A DNA stretch of 21,996 nt from Leclercia sp. UBA7405 (GTDB lineage: Bacteria > Pseudomonadota > Gammaproteobacteria > Enterobacterales > Enterobacteriaceae). Position numbers and translations under genes: made by a program. Below are positions 1 to 9,377 of this stretch, piece by piece. The DNA lies in NCBI GenBank assembly GCA_002469605.1, contig DKMV01000065.1, positions 1 through 21,996 on the forward strand. The letters run 5' to 3'. The notes beneath the pieces were generated by a model. That model was not told the origin of the DNA, made no database searches, and was given only the letters and a program-made list of their open reading frames with translations. Each line of letters starts with the position of its first letter. Positions within the stretch are counted from its first letter, which is position 1.

Positions 1-160
1 GTGCAGCGTCTGCCAGTGGATTTACGATCCGACCCTCGGCGAACCGCTGCAGGATGTCGCCCCGGGTACCCCGTGGAGCGAGGTGCCGGATAACTTCCTC
101 TGCCCGGAATGTTCGCTCGGTAAAGACGTCTTTGACGTACTGGCTTCGGAGGCAAAATGA
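1..160 (+). CDS. norV: Flavorubredoxin NorV, C-terminal end (partial)
   Basis: Only the last 52 codons are present. The reading frame enters at base 2 and stops at TGA 158-160. They encode the C-terminal rubredoxin domain: an N-terminal CSVC pair followed by a CPEC pair about 34 residues later, the four-cysteine iron ligand set of rubredoxins. NorV is the cytoplasmic diiron/FMN nitric oxide reductase that reduces NO to N2O under anaerobic conditions. Its rubredoxin domain accepts electrons from NorW. The stop codon overlaps the start of norW as ATGA, so the two are translationally coupled in one operon. The diiron and flavodoxin domains, the norV promoter and norR lie outside the window. The call rests on the rubredoxin motif and on the norW neighbour. 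Confidence 0.95.
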   Translation, partial: CSVCQWIYDPTLGEPLQDVAPGTPWSEVPDNFLCPECSLGKDVFDVLASEAK

Positions 161-1290
161 ACCACGGTATTGTGATTATCGGCTCGGGCTTCGCCGCCCG
201 CCAGCTGGTGAAAAATATCCGCAAGCAGGACCCCGACGTACCGCTGACGCTAATCGCGGCAGACAGTATGGACGAGTACAACAAGCCTGACCTAAGCCAC
301 GTGATTAGCCAGAGCCAGCGCGCAGACGACCTCACCCGCCAGACGGCGGGGGAGTTCGCCGAACAGTACAACCTGCGCCTGTTTCCTTATACCTGGATAA
401 CCGACATCGACGCCGATGCCCGGGTGGTGAAGGCGAAAGAGAACAGCTGGCAGTACGACAAGCTGGTGCTGGCGACGGGCGCCGCGGCGTTTGTCCCGCC
501 GGTGGAAGGCCGCGAGCTGATGATCACCTTAAACAGCCAGCAGGAGTACCGCGCCAGCGAAACCACCCTGCGCGACGCGCAGCGGGTAATGATCGTTGGC
601 GGCGGCCTGATTGGCACCGAGCTGGCGATGGATTTCTGCCGGGCGGGCAAGGCCGTTACCCTGGTGGATCACGCCGCGAGCATTCTGTCGGCGCTGATGC
701 CAGCAGAAGTGAGCAGTCGCTTACAGCATCGTCTGACCGACATGGGCGTGCATCTGCTGCTGAAATCCTGTCTGCAGGGGCTGACAAAAACCGAGGGCGG
801 TATTCGCGTCACCCTTGATGGCAATCGCAGCGTAGAAGTGGATGTGGTGATTGCCGCCACCGGCCTGCGCCCGGAGATTGGCCTGGCCCAGCGGGCCGGG
901 GCTGAAACCAACCGCGGCGTGAAGGTGGACAGCTACCTGCAAACCACCCGCCCGGATATCTATGCCCTGGGCGACTGCGCGGAAATTAACGGCCAGGTCC
1001 TGCCTTTCCTGCAGCCGATTCAGCTGAGCGCCATGTACCTGGCGAAAAACCTGCTCGGCGGCAGCGCGCCGCTGAAGCTCCCGGCCATGCTGGTGAAGGT
1101 GAAAACGCCGGAGCTGCCGCTGCACCTGGCCGGGGAGACCCAGCGTCAGGATCTGAGCTGGCAAATCGCCATCGAACCGCAGGGGATGGTGGCCCGAGGC
1201 GCCGACGCCGATGGCCAGCTGCGCGCCTTTGTGGTCAGCGAAGATCGTATGAAGGAGGCCTTCGCCCTGCTGAAATCTTTACCCGCTTAA
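157..1290 (+). CDS. norW: NADH:flavorubredoxin reductase NorW
   Basis: FAD-dependent oxidoreductase of 377 aa, the usual NorW length, that passes electrons from NADH to the rubredoxin domain of NorV during NO detoxification. Three dinucleotide-binding signatures are visible. The N-terminal FAD motif is GSGFAA at residues 9-14. The NAD(H) motif is GGGLIG at 148-153, followed by an acidic residue after the second beta strand (TLVDH). The C-terminal FAD motif is YALGDCAE at 269-276. The ATG at 157 overlaps the norV stop (ATGA), and GGAGG at 148-152 of norV serves as Shine-Dalgarno. In E. coli norVW is driven by NorR and sigma-54 from upstream of norV, which is not in view. A terminator follows directly, and hypF, the E. 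coli neighbour, is missing. Confidence 0.96.
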   Translation: MNHGIVIIGSGFAARQLVKNIRKQDPDVPLTLIAADSMDEYNKPDLSHVISQSQRADDLTRQTAGEFAEQYNLRLFPYTWITDIDADARVVKAKENSWQYDKLVLATGAAAFVPPVEGRELMITLNSQQEYRASETTLRDAQRVMIVGGGLIGTELAMDFCRAGKAVTLVDHAASILSALMPAEVSSRLQHRLTDMGVHLLLKSCLQGLTKTEGGIRVTLDGNRSVEVDVVIAATGLRPEIGLAQRAGAETNRGVKVDSYLQTTRPDIYALGDCAEINGQVLPFLQPIQLSAMYLAKNLLGGSAPLKLPAMLVKVKTPELPLHLAGETQRQDLSWQIAIEPQGMVARGADADGQLRAFVVSEDRMKEAFALLKSLPA

Positions 1291-1333
1291 CCCTCACTGC
1301 CACGCTTACTTAACCTTTGGATTTTTTATCCGC

Positions 1334-1359
1334 AGCCCCGATGTCCCGGGGCTTTTTTT
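1334..1359 (+). terminator. Rho-independent terminator after norW
   Basis: A perfect 7-bp stem, AGCCCCG (1334-1340) with CGGGGCT (1347-1353), is closed by a 6-nt loop and followed by a run of T at 1353-1359. The orientation suits the plus-strand norVW operon. It touches the last bases of the convergent ascG gene. On the minus strand the stem is not followed by a T run, so it probably does not terminate ascG. Confidence 0.85.
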
Positions 1360-2371
1360 ATGCGTGCGGCCCGTCCGTCACCGAATCGCGCAGCATCAGC
1401 TCACCGGCGAAGGTTTGCCGGAAGGTAAAATCGCCCCCGTCCAGCATAAAGATCAGCCGGTTAATGGTCTCTTTGATCATCTCCGTCACCGGCACCCGCA
1501 CGCTGGAGAGCGCCGGTACGATATAGGGGGCGATGGCCACATCGTCAAAGCCGATCACCGACACTGCCTGCGGGAGAGCGAGCCCGCTGTCGTGCAATTG
1601 CTTAATTGCGCCAATCGCCATGTCGTCGTTGCTGGCCACCAGGGCGCTAAAGCGCTCGCCGCGCGCCAGCAGCGTGGCCACCCCCGCAGCCCCGCTGGCC
1701 GGGCTCCACTTGCCTTCCACAATCAGCGACTCGCGCAACGGGATGTTGTGCTGCGCCAGCGCCGCTTTATAGCCGCTAAGGCGTTCAATGCCGGTGGGGG
1801 AGTCCAGCGAACCGGTAATAAACGCAATCTCCCGATGACCACGGGCAATAAGCTGTGCCACCGCCGCCTGGCTGGAGGCGATATGATCCGACCAGACGCA
1901 GTGGCTGCTGTTTTTACGCAGGCGGCGGTTGAGCACCATCACCGGCTGCTCGTGCTTATGGATAAGTTCGTCCAGCTCATCCACGCTGAGAAAACGCGGG
2001 TAGATAATGATCGCGTCGCAGCGCATATCCAGCAGGTACTGGATCGCCTCGCGCTCCTCTTCGGCGCTGTGCTTGCCGTCCGCCAGGATCAGCTGGCGGC
2101 CCCGCTCTTCGGTCATGCGCGCGGCATGGAACAGCAGCTCGCTAAAGTAGACCCCGTGATAGAGGGTGTTGGTCACCACCAGCCCAAGGGTCTGGGTGCG
2201 TTTGGTGGCCAGGTTGCGCGCCAGCAAATTAGGGCGGTAGCCGCTCTCTTCAATCGCCTTAAAGACCCGCTCTTTTGTCTCCTGGCTCACGTACCCGTTG
2301 CCCGACAGCACCCGGGAAACCGTTGCCTTCGACACCCCTGCCCGCTTCGCCACTTCCAGCATCGTGGTCAT
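1358..2371 (-). CDS. ascG: LacI-family repressor of the asc beta-glucoside operon
   Basis: DNA-binding transcriptional repressor of 337 aa. An N-terminal LacI-type helix-turn-helix (residues about 4-25, LEVAKRAGVSKATVSRVLSG) is followed by a periplasmic-binding-protein-like effector domain (about residues 60-330). It closely resembles E. coli AscG, which represses ascFB and its own gene and is relieved by beta-glucosides such as arbutin, salicin or cellobiose. The start at 2371 is chosen because AGGAGG sits 9 nt upstream and the protein then begins MTTMLEVAK like the E. coli protein; an upstream extension to 2494 would add 41 unrelated residues. The gene lies divergent to ascFB and convergent with norW. 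The frame is intact, unlike E. coli K-12, where an insertion in ascG is associated with the cryptic state of the operon. Confidence 0.94.
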   Translation of the reverse strand: MTTMLEVAKRAGVSKATVSRVLSGNGYVSQETKERVFKAIEESGYRPNLLARNLATKRTQTLGLVVTNTLYHGVYFSELLFHAARMTEERGRQLILADGKHSAEEEREAIQYLLDMRCDAIIIYPRFLSVDELDELIHKHEQPVMVLNRRLRKNSSHCVWSDHIASSQAAVAQLIARGHREIAFITGSLDSPTGIERLSGYKAALAQHNIPLRESLIVEGKWSPASGAAGVATLLARGERFSALVASNDDMAIGAIKQLHDSGLALPQAVSVIGFDDVAIAPYIVPALSSVRVPVTEMIKETINRLIFMLDGGDFTFRQTFAGELMLRDSVTDGPHA

Positions 2372-2385
2372 TCTGCTTTTCCTCC

Positions 2386-2393
2386 TGAAACCG
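2386..2393 (+). promoter_or_regulatory. Possible AscG half-operator near the ascG start
   Basis: TGAAACCG lies just upstream of the ascG Shine-Dalgarno sequence. It shares GAAACCG with one arm of the palindromic operator at 2539-2551. This could be an autorepression half-site, but a single half-site match is weak evidence. Confidence 0.3.
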
Positions 2394-2460
2394 ATAAGCG
2401 GCAGTGTACTGCACCGGAAAATAATTGTCGCAGCGGGGATCGCGCCGGCGCGAGGCCTTA

Positions 2461-2476
2461 GGTGATCGTCATCACG
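2461..2476. promoter_or_regulatory. Candidate CRP site for ascFB
   Basis: GGTGA-N6-TCACG has the correct 6-bp spacer and keeps GTGA and TCAC of the CRP consensus TGTGA-N6-TCACA. Its centre is about 70 bp upstream of the predicted ascF transcription start, a helical phase suitable for class I activation. Catabolite control of a PTS beta-glucoside operon is expected biologically. The link to this site is inference. Confidence 0.55.
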
Positions 2477-2503
2477 AATATAAAAAATGGGCAAAAAGCA
2501 GTC

Positions 2504-2532
2504 TTGTTTGATTAAAAGAAACTCTTCATGAT
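2504..2532 (+). promoter_or_regulatory. Candidate ascF promoter
   Basis: TTGTTT (2504-2509) and CATGAT (2527-2532) are separated by 17 bp and match the sigma-70 hexamers at 3/6 and 4/6 positions. The predicted start, near 2539, falls on the AscG-like operator. The weak hexamers fit a CRP-dependent promoter. Other placements in this AT-rich stretch cannot be excluded. Confidence 0.4.
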
Positions 2533-2538
2533 TTTGTG

Positions 2539-2551
2539 GAACCGGTTTCCT
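2539..2551. promoter_or_regulatory. Candidate AscG operator
   Basis: GGAACCGGTTTCC contains the perfect palindrome AACCGGTT with a central CpG, the usual core of LacI/GalR-family operators. It lies between ascG and ascF at the predicted ascF transcription start, where a bound repressor would block RNA polymerase. Confidence 0.65.
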
Positions 2552-2614
2552 ATCTAAGTTTCATCACGCAGTCCGATGAAGCCGTACCTTACCGTTAAAA
2601 CAGGATATAACCCG

Positions 2615-5510
<2,896 letters not shown>

Positions 5511-5520
5511 CCTCTGGCTA

Positions 5521-5543
5521 CCGGGCGACGCCTCGTCGCCCGG
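5521..5543. repeat. Long perfect hairpin after ascB (REP-like or terminator)
   Basis: CCGGGCGACG (5521-5530) and CGTCGCCCGG (5534-5543) form a perfect 10-bp GC-rich stem with a CCT loop. No T run follows, so it is not a canonical intrinsic terminator. It resembles enterobacterial REP palindromes, which stabilise upstream mRNA or mark transcript ends. It lies between the convergent ascB and ygbA. Confidence 0.5.
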
Positions 5544-5607
5544 TCTGGCCCTGTTCCGCAGTGCAGTCGCCATGATGGTTATCTGCTGCCCCATCGGGCG
5601 CTGAGCG

Positions 5608-5952
5608 CTACTTTTTCGGACGGTATTTTTCCGGCAGTTCGGGCACCGGGCGGCGATCGTCAATAAGATGGCGAACGGTGAGAATGGGGTGATGCCAGAG
5701 CATCCGCGGCCCGGCCCAGCGCATCACCTGCTTCATCTCTTCGCGTTTAACCGGCTGGTAACAGTGTACCGGGCACTGCTTACAGGCCGGTTTCTCCTCG
5801 CCGAACACGCACTTATTCAGACGTTTATCGGCGTAAGCATTCAGCGCCTGATAATGCCCCGCCTCTTTCACCGCCTGCGGGCATAGCGCCTCGTACAGGG
5901 CGATCATTTTGCGGATGGTCTCTTTTTCGCGAGTAATGCGTTTTCCTGACAT
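5608..5952 (-). CDS. ygbA: YgbA, nitrous oxide-stimulated promoter family protein
   Basis: Small cytoplasmic protein of 114 aa, near-identical in pattern to E. coli YgbA. Cysteines are spaced C-x6-7-CxxCxxxC (KCVFGEEKPACKQCPVHCY, residues about 54-72), suggesting a metal or Fe-S site. The C-terminus, GPRMLWHHPILTVRHLIDDR, is typical of the family. The molecular function is not established. In E. coli ygbA belongs to the NsrR nitric-oxide regulon, and an NsrR-like half-site lies over the promoter here. The start at 5952 (MSGKRI) matches E. coli; the upstream in-frame extension to 5979 would run through the promoter. Shine-Dalgarno is poor. In E. coli the gene lies between fhlA and mutS; here fhlA and the hyc/hyp genes are absent. 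Confidence 0.9.
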   Translation of the reverse strand: MSGKRITREKETIRKMIALYEALCPQAVKEAGHYQALNAYADKRLNKCVFGEEKPACKQCPVHCYQPVKREEMKQVMRWAGPRMLWHHPILTVRHLIDDRRPVPELPEKYRPKK

Positions 5953-5970
5953 AACAGCGTACCGATTTAT

Positions 5971-6010
5971 AAGTTGCATTTATAATACCCGTTTCGCTCC
6001 CGCATTTCAG
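5971..6010 (-). promoter_or_regulatory. Candidate ygbA promoter with NsrR half-site
   Basis: On the minus strand CTGAAA (6005-6010) and TATTAT (5982-5987) are spaced by 17 bp and match sigma-70 hexamers at 4/6 and 5/6. Overlapping the predicted start (near 5975) is AAGTTGCATTT (plus strand, 5971-5981), which matches the NsrR half-site AANATGCATTT at all but one position. An NO-sensing repressor there would block ygbA transcription, as known for E. coli. Confidence 0.55.
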
Positions 6011-6080
6011 CCCGCTTTCAGTTGTTGCATTGCATTTCCTGAAGGCCTCTCGCAGTTCTGCGTTTGTTTCGCGCCGCTTT

Positions 6081-6100
6081 TACTGGCATTTTATACAGGT
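6081..6100. promoter_or_regulatory. LexA (SOS) box upstream of the symE-like gene
   Basis: TACTG-N10-CAGGT contains CTG-N10-CAG (6083-6098) with the TATA tail adjoining CAG, matching 11 of 16 bases of the LexA consensus. It lies 40 bp upstream of the symE-like start codon. The E. coli symE gene is also SOS-controlled. No clear -35/-10 pair could be assigned; TATACA within the box is the best -10 candidate. Confidence 0.65.
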
Positions 6101-6137
6101 GTTTTATTGATGCGTCTTAGAGGGAAAGGAGGCCGTT

Positions 6138-6368
6138 ATGCCGGTATTAAAAGCTGTTAAGCCTTATCGTCAGTTAACCGTCGGGTCATACAGAAGGCGT
6201 CATGAAGATCGCCGCACCAAAATGCCCAGAAGGTATAGCGTGCACGCGGCGCTAAATCTGAAGGGCGACTGGCTGGAAGAGGCGGGCTTTAAGACCCACT
6301 CCCGGGTTCAACTGTGCGTTGAACAGGGTAAAATCGTGATCCAACTGGTGGGCGATAGCGCAGCATAA
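6138..6368 (+). CDS. SymE-family type I toxin-like protein
   Basis: Protein of 76 aa resembling the conserved core of SymE, the SOS-induced toxin of E. coli whose AbrB-like fold has been linked to nucleic-acid cleavage or nucleoid binding. Visible SymE features are RQLTVGSY near residues 11-18, the LKGDWLEEAGF block (about 41-51) and a basic/aliphatic C-terminal strand (VQLCVEQGKIVIQLV). It ends soon after the core, whereas E. coli SymE is about 113 aa, so this is a compact family member rather than an obvious truncation. A consensus AAAGGAGG lies 5 nt before the ATG, an unusually strong ribosome site for this region. A LexA box lies upstream, and a candidate antisense promoter fires across the start codon. 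It sits divergent to ygbA and co-directional with mutS, 113 bp upstream of it. Confidence 0.75.
   Translation: MPVLKAVKPYRQLTVGSYRRRHEDRRTKMPRRYSVHAALNLKGDWLEEAGFKTHSRVQLCVEQGKIVIQLVGDSAA
6146..6173 (-). promoter_or_regulatory. Candidate antisense (SymR-like) promoter inside the symE-like gene
   Basis: On the minus strand CTGACG (6168-6173) and TTTAAT (6146-6151) are spaced by 16 bp and match sigma-70 hexamers at 4/6 and 5/6. Transcription would begin near 6139, at the symE-like start codon, and run antisense over its Shine-Dalgarno and 5' leader. This is the geometry of SymR, the cis-encoded antitoxin RNA of E. coli symE. No terminator for such an RNA is evident, so its 3' end cannot be placed. 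Confidence 0.4.
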
Positions 6369-6402
6369 AGCGGTGACATTTTGCTGCGCCGGGCCATTTT
6401 TT
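6358..6402 (+). terminator. Weak candidate terminator after the symE-like gene
   Basis: GCGCAGCA (6358-6365) pairs with TGCTGCGC (6382-6389) across a 16-nt loop that contains the stop codon. A run of six T follows at 6397-6402, but only after a 7-nt gap, which makes intrinsic termination doubtful. If inactive, transcription could continue into mutS. Confidence 0.3.
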
Positions 6403-6481
6403 CATGCGACAATAGCCGCAATTCATGACCCTTGCGGCGCTCAACGCGCTCTATTTTCAAAGAAATGGACATCATCACTCC

Positions 6482-9043
6482 ATGACCATGACCGACAATT
6501 TCGACGCGCATACCCCCATGATGCAGCAGTACCTGAAGCTGAAAGCACAGCATCCGGAGATTCTGCTGTTTTACCGGATGGGCGACTTTTACGAGCTCTT
6601 TTATGACGATGCGAAACGGGCATCCCAGCTGCTCGACATCTCCCTGACCAAACGCGGCGCCTCCGCTGGCGAGCCGATCCCGATGGCGGGCATTCCCCAC
6701 CATGCGGTTGAAAACTACCTGGCGAAGCTGGTGAATCAGGGTGAATCGGTCGCTATCTGCGAACAGATTGGCGATCCGGCCACCTCCAAAGGCCCCGTTG
6801 AGCGCAAAGTGGTGCGTATCGTCACCCCCGGCACCATCAGCGATGAAGCGCTGCTGCAGGAGCGGCAGGATAACCTGCTCGCCGCTATCTGGCAGGACAG
6901 CAAAGGTTTTGGTTACGCCACCCTGGATATCAGCTCGGGTCGTTTTCGCCTGAGCGAACCGGCCGACCGCGAAACCATGGCCGCCGAGCTGCAGCGCACC
7001 AATCCGGCGGAGCTGCTCTATGCAGAAGACTTTGCCGAGATGGGGCTGATTGACGGCCGCCGCGGCCTGCGCCGCCGTCCGCTGTGGGAGTTCGAAATCG
7101 ACACCGCGCGCCAGCAGCTCAACCTGCAGTTTGGCACCCGGGATCTGATCGGTTTCGGCGTGGAAAATGCGCCGCGCGGCCTCTGTGCCGCTGGCTGTCT
7201 GTTGCAGTACGTTAAAGATACCCAGCGCACCGCCCTGCCACATATTCGCTCCATCACCATGGAGCGCCAGCAGGACAGCATCATTATGGATGCTGCCACG
7301 CGCCGCAATCTGGAGATCACCCAGAACCTGGCCGGTGGTATCGAGAACACCCTCGCCGCCGTGCTCGACAGCACCGTTACCCCCATGGGTAGCCGTATGC
7401 TCAAACGCTGGCTGCATATGCCGGTGCGCGACACAGCCACGCTTCTCGGGCGTCAGCAGACCATTGCGGCGCTGCAGGATCGCTATAGCGAATTGCAGCC
7501 GGTGCTGCGCCAGGTAGGCGACCTTGAGCGTATTCTGGCGCGTCTGGCCCTGCGCACCGCCCGTCCGCGCGACCTGGCACGTATGCGCCACGCGTTCCAG
7601 CAGCTGCCGCTGCTGCGGGAAATGCTGGCAGAGGTGCAGAGCGCGCCGGTGCAGAAACTGCGCGAGGCGATGGGCGAGTTCAGCGAGCTGCGCGAGCTGC
7701 TGGAGCGTGCGGTGGTGGAAGCCCCGCCGGTGCTGGTGCGCGACGGCGGCGTGATCGCCCTGGGCTATAACGAAGAGCTCGACGAGTGGCGCGCGCTGGC
7801 CGATGGGGCAACGGACTACCTTGATAAGCTGGAGATCCGCGAGCGCGAGCGCTTGGGACTGGATACCTTAAAAGTTGGCTATAACGCCGTTCACGGCTAC
7901 TTCATTCAGATCAGCCGCGGGCAGAGCCACCTGGCGCCTATCCACTATGTTCGTCGCCAGACGCTGAAAAACGCCGAGCGCTATATCATTCCGGAGCTGA
8001 AAGAGTATGAAGACAAAGTACTCACCTCCAAAGGGAAAGCCCTGGCGCTGGAAAAACAGCTCTACGACGCGCTCTTTGATACGCTGATGCCGCACCTGGG
8101 CGACCTGCAGCTCAGCGCCAGCGCGCTGGCCGAGCTGGACGTGCTGGTCAACCTGGCGGAGCGTGCCGATACCCTCAACTACTGCTGCCCGACCTTCAGC
8201 GATAAGCCCGGCATTCGCATTACCGAAGGCCGCCATCCGGTGGTGGAGCAGGTGCTGAACGAGCCGTTTATCGCTAACCCTCTGCATCTCTCGCCCCAGC
8301 GCCGGATGCTGATCATCACCGGCCCGAACATGGGCGGTAAAAGTACCTATATGCGCCAGACGGCGCTGATTGCGCTGTTGAGCTATATCGGCAGCTATGT
8401 ACCGGCGCAGAAAGTCGAAATTGGCCCTGTGGATCGCATCTTCACCCGCGTGGGCGCAGCGGACGATCTAGCCAGCGGGCGCTCCACCTTTATGGTTGAG
8501 ATGACCGAAACCGCCAATATTCTGCATAACGCCACGGAAAACAGCCTGGTGCTGATGGACGAAATCGGGCGCGGTACCTCAACCTACGACGGCCTGTCGC
8601 TGGCGTGGGCCTGCGCAGAGAACCTGGCGAATAAAATCAAAGCGCTGACGCTCTTTGCCACCCACTATTTCGAGCTGACCCAGCTGCCGGAAAAAATGGA
8701 GGGGGTTGCAAACGTCCATCTGGATGCGCTGGAGCACGGCGATACCATCGCCTTTATGCACAGCGTGCAGGATGGCGCGGCCAGCAAGAGCTACGGTCTG
8801 GCGGTTGCCGCCCTGGCCGGCGTGCCAAAAGAGGTGATTAAGCGTGCGCGCCAGAAGCTGCGCGAGCTGGAAAGCCTGTCGCCGAACGCGGCGGCAACCC
8901 AGGTGGACGGCACGCAGATGTCGCTCCTGATGCCCGCCGAAGAGACCTCTCCGGCGATAGAGGCGCTGGAAAATCTCGATCCGGACTCCCTCTCCCCGCG
9001 TCAGGCGCTGGAGTGGATCTATCGCCTGAAGAATCTGGTGTAG
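6482..9043 (+). CDS. mutS: DNA mismatch repair protein MutS
   Basis: Mismatch-recognition ATPase of methyl-directed mismatch repair, 853 aa, identical in length to E. coli MutS. The mismatch-contacting Phe-x-Glu is GDFYELF (Phe36, Glu38) in domain I. The ATPase domain has Walker [10 protein letters not shown] (about 614-622), Walker B/signature [14 protein letters not shown] (about 690-703) and the FATHYFELT switch. The C-terminal helix region [12 protein letters not shown] supports tetramer formation. The start at 6482 is chosen by length and by alignment of [12 protein letters not shown] with E. coli. An upstream ATG at 6425 would add 19 unconserved residues, and 6488 is an alternative internal start. 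No good Shine-Dalgarno or promoter is seen in the 113-bp gap upstream. A bidirectional terminator follows. Confidence 0.97.
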   Translation: MTMTDNFDAHTPMMQQYLKLKAQHPEILLFYRMGDFYELFYDDAKRASQLLDISLTKRGASAGEPIPMAGIPHHAVENYLAKLVNQGESVAICEQIGDPATSKGPVERKVVRIVTPGTISDEALLQERQDNLLAAIWQDSKGFGYATLDISSGRFRLSEPADRETMAAELQRTNPAELLYAEDFAEMGLIDGRRGLRRRPLWEFEIDTARQQLNLQFGTRDLIGFGVENAPRGLCAAGCLLQYVKDTQRTALPHIRSITMERQQDSIIMDAATRRNLEITQNLAGGIENTLAAVLDSTVTPMGSRMLKRWLHMPVRDTATLLGRQQTIAALQDRYSELQPVLRQVGDLERILARLALRTARPRDLARMRHAFQQLPLLREMLAEVQSAPVQKLREAMGEFSELRELLERAVVEAPPVLVRDGGVIALGYNEELDEWRALADGATDYLDKLEIRERERLGLDTLKVGYNAVHGYFIQISRGQSHLAPIHYVRRQTLKNAERYIIPELKEYEDKVLTSKGKALALEKQLYDALFDTLMPHLGDLQLSASALAELDVLVNLAERADTLNYCCPTFSDKPGIRITEGRHPVVEQVLNEPFIANPLHLSPQRRMLIITGPNMGGKSTYMRQTALIALLSYIGSYVPAQKVEIGPVDRIFTRVGAADDLASGRSTFMVEMTETANILHNATENSLVLMDEIGRGTSTYDGLSLAWACAENLANKIKALTLFATHYFELTQLPEKMEGVANVHLDALEHGDTIAFMHSVQDGAASKSYGLAVAALAGVPKEVIKRARQKLRELESLSPNAAATQVDGTQMSLLMPAEETSPAIEALENLDPDSLSPRQALEWIYRLKNLV

Positions 9044-9095
9044 ATCTCTGCGATCCGCTCCCCGCCCTTCTCCCACAGAGAGAGGGCAAACATCA

Positions 9096-9123
9096 AAAAC
9101 GGCAACCCCAGGGTTGCCGTTTT
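9096..9123. terminator. Bidirectional terminator between mutS and ecdD
   Basis: AAAACGGCAACCC (9096-9108) and GGGTTGCCGTTTT (9111-9123) form a perfect inverted repeat. A GC core is flanked by A-run and T-run arms, so both strands have a U tail. It ends mutS (plus) and the convergent ecdBCD operon (minus). Confidence 0.88.
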
Positions 9124-9130
9124 GCTTTTA

Positions 9131-9367
9131 TTAGCGTTTATCTTCTGCCAGTAACGGCGGAATGGTCGGCACCTGCGGCGCCTCGTCGATATCTTTCTGC
9201 GTCATACGAAACGCTTCAGGATAGTGCTCGCGGCTGGTGCGGCGCAGCGGCTCGGTATCGCGCCAGGTATAAAGACAGTGCTGGCACTGGTACACCGTCC
9301 AGACCCCTTTCACCGGTGATGTCGCCATCATCTCAATATGTTCATCGGCACAGCGTGGACAAATCAT
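9131..9367 (-). CDS. ecdD: Hydroxyarylic acid decarboxylase small subunit D
   Basis: Protein of 78 aa of the VdcD/EcdD/KpdD family, the small third component encoded with UbiX/UbiD-type non-oxidative hydroxybenzoate decarboxylases. Two CxxC pairs (CPRC at residues 3-6 and CQHC at 28-31) would form a zinc-ribbon-like site, with a YTWRDTEP segment between the second pair and an extended tail. Its biochemical role is not settled; in related operons it is needed for, or helps, decarboxylase activity. It starts 10 nt after the ecdC stop and is the last gene of the operon, facing mutS across a terminator. Confidence 0.88.
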   Translation of the reverse strand: MICPRCADEHIEMMATSPVKGVWTVYQCQHCLYTWRDTEPLRRTSREHYPEAFRMTQKDIDEAPQVPTIPPLLAEDKR

Positions 9368-9377
9368 TCTCTCCTCC

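Noticed and set aside
1364..2461. A 365-codon open frame on the plus strand opposite ascG
   Set aside because: ascG is unambiguous with its helix-turn-helix and Shine-Dalgarno; the opposite frame has low-complexity shadow composition and no ribosome site.
5909..6160. An 83-codon plus-strand frame over the ygbA start and symE leader
   Set aside because: It runs through the ygbA promoter, the LexA box and the symE ribosome site, and shows no family resemblance.
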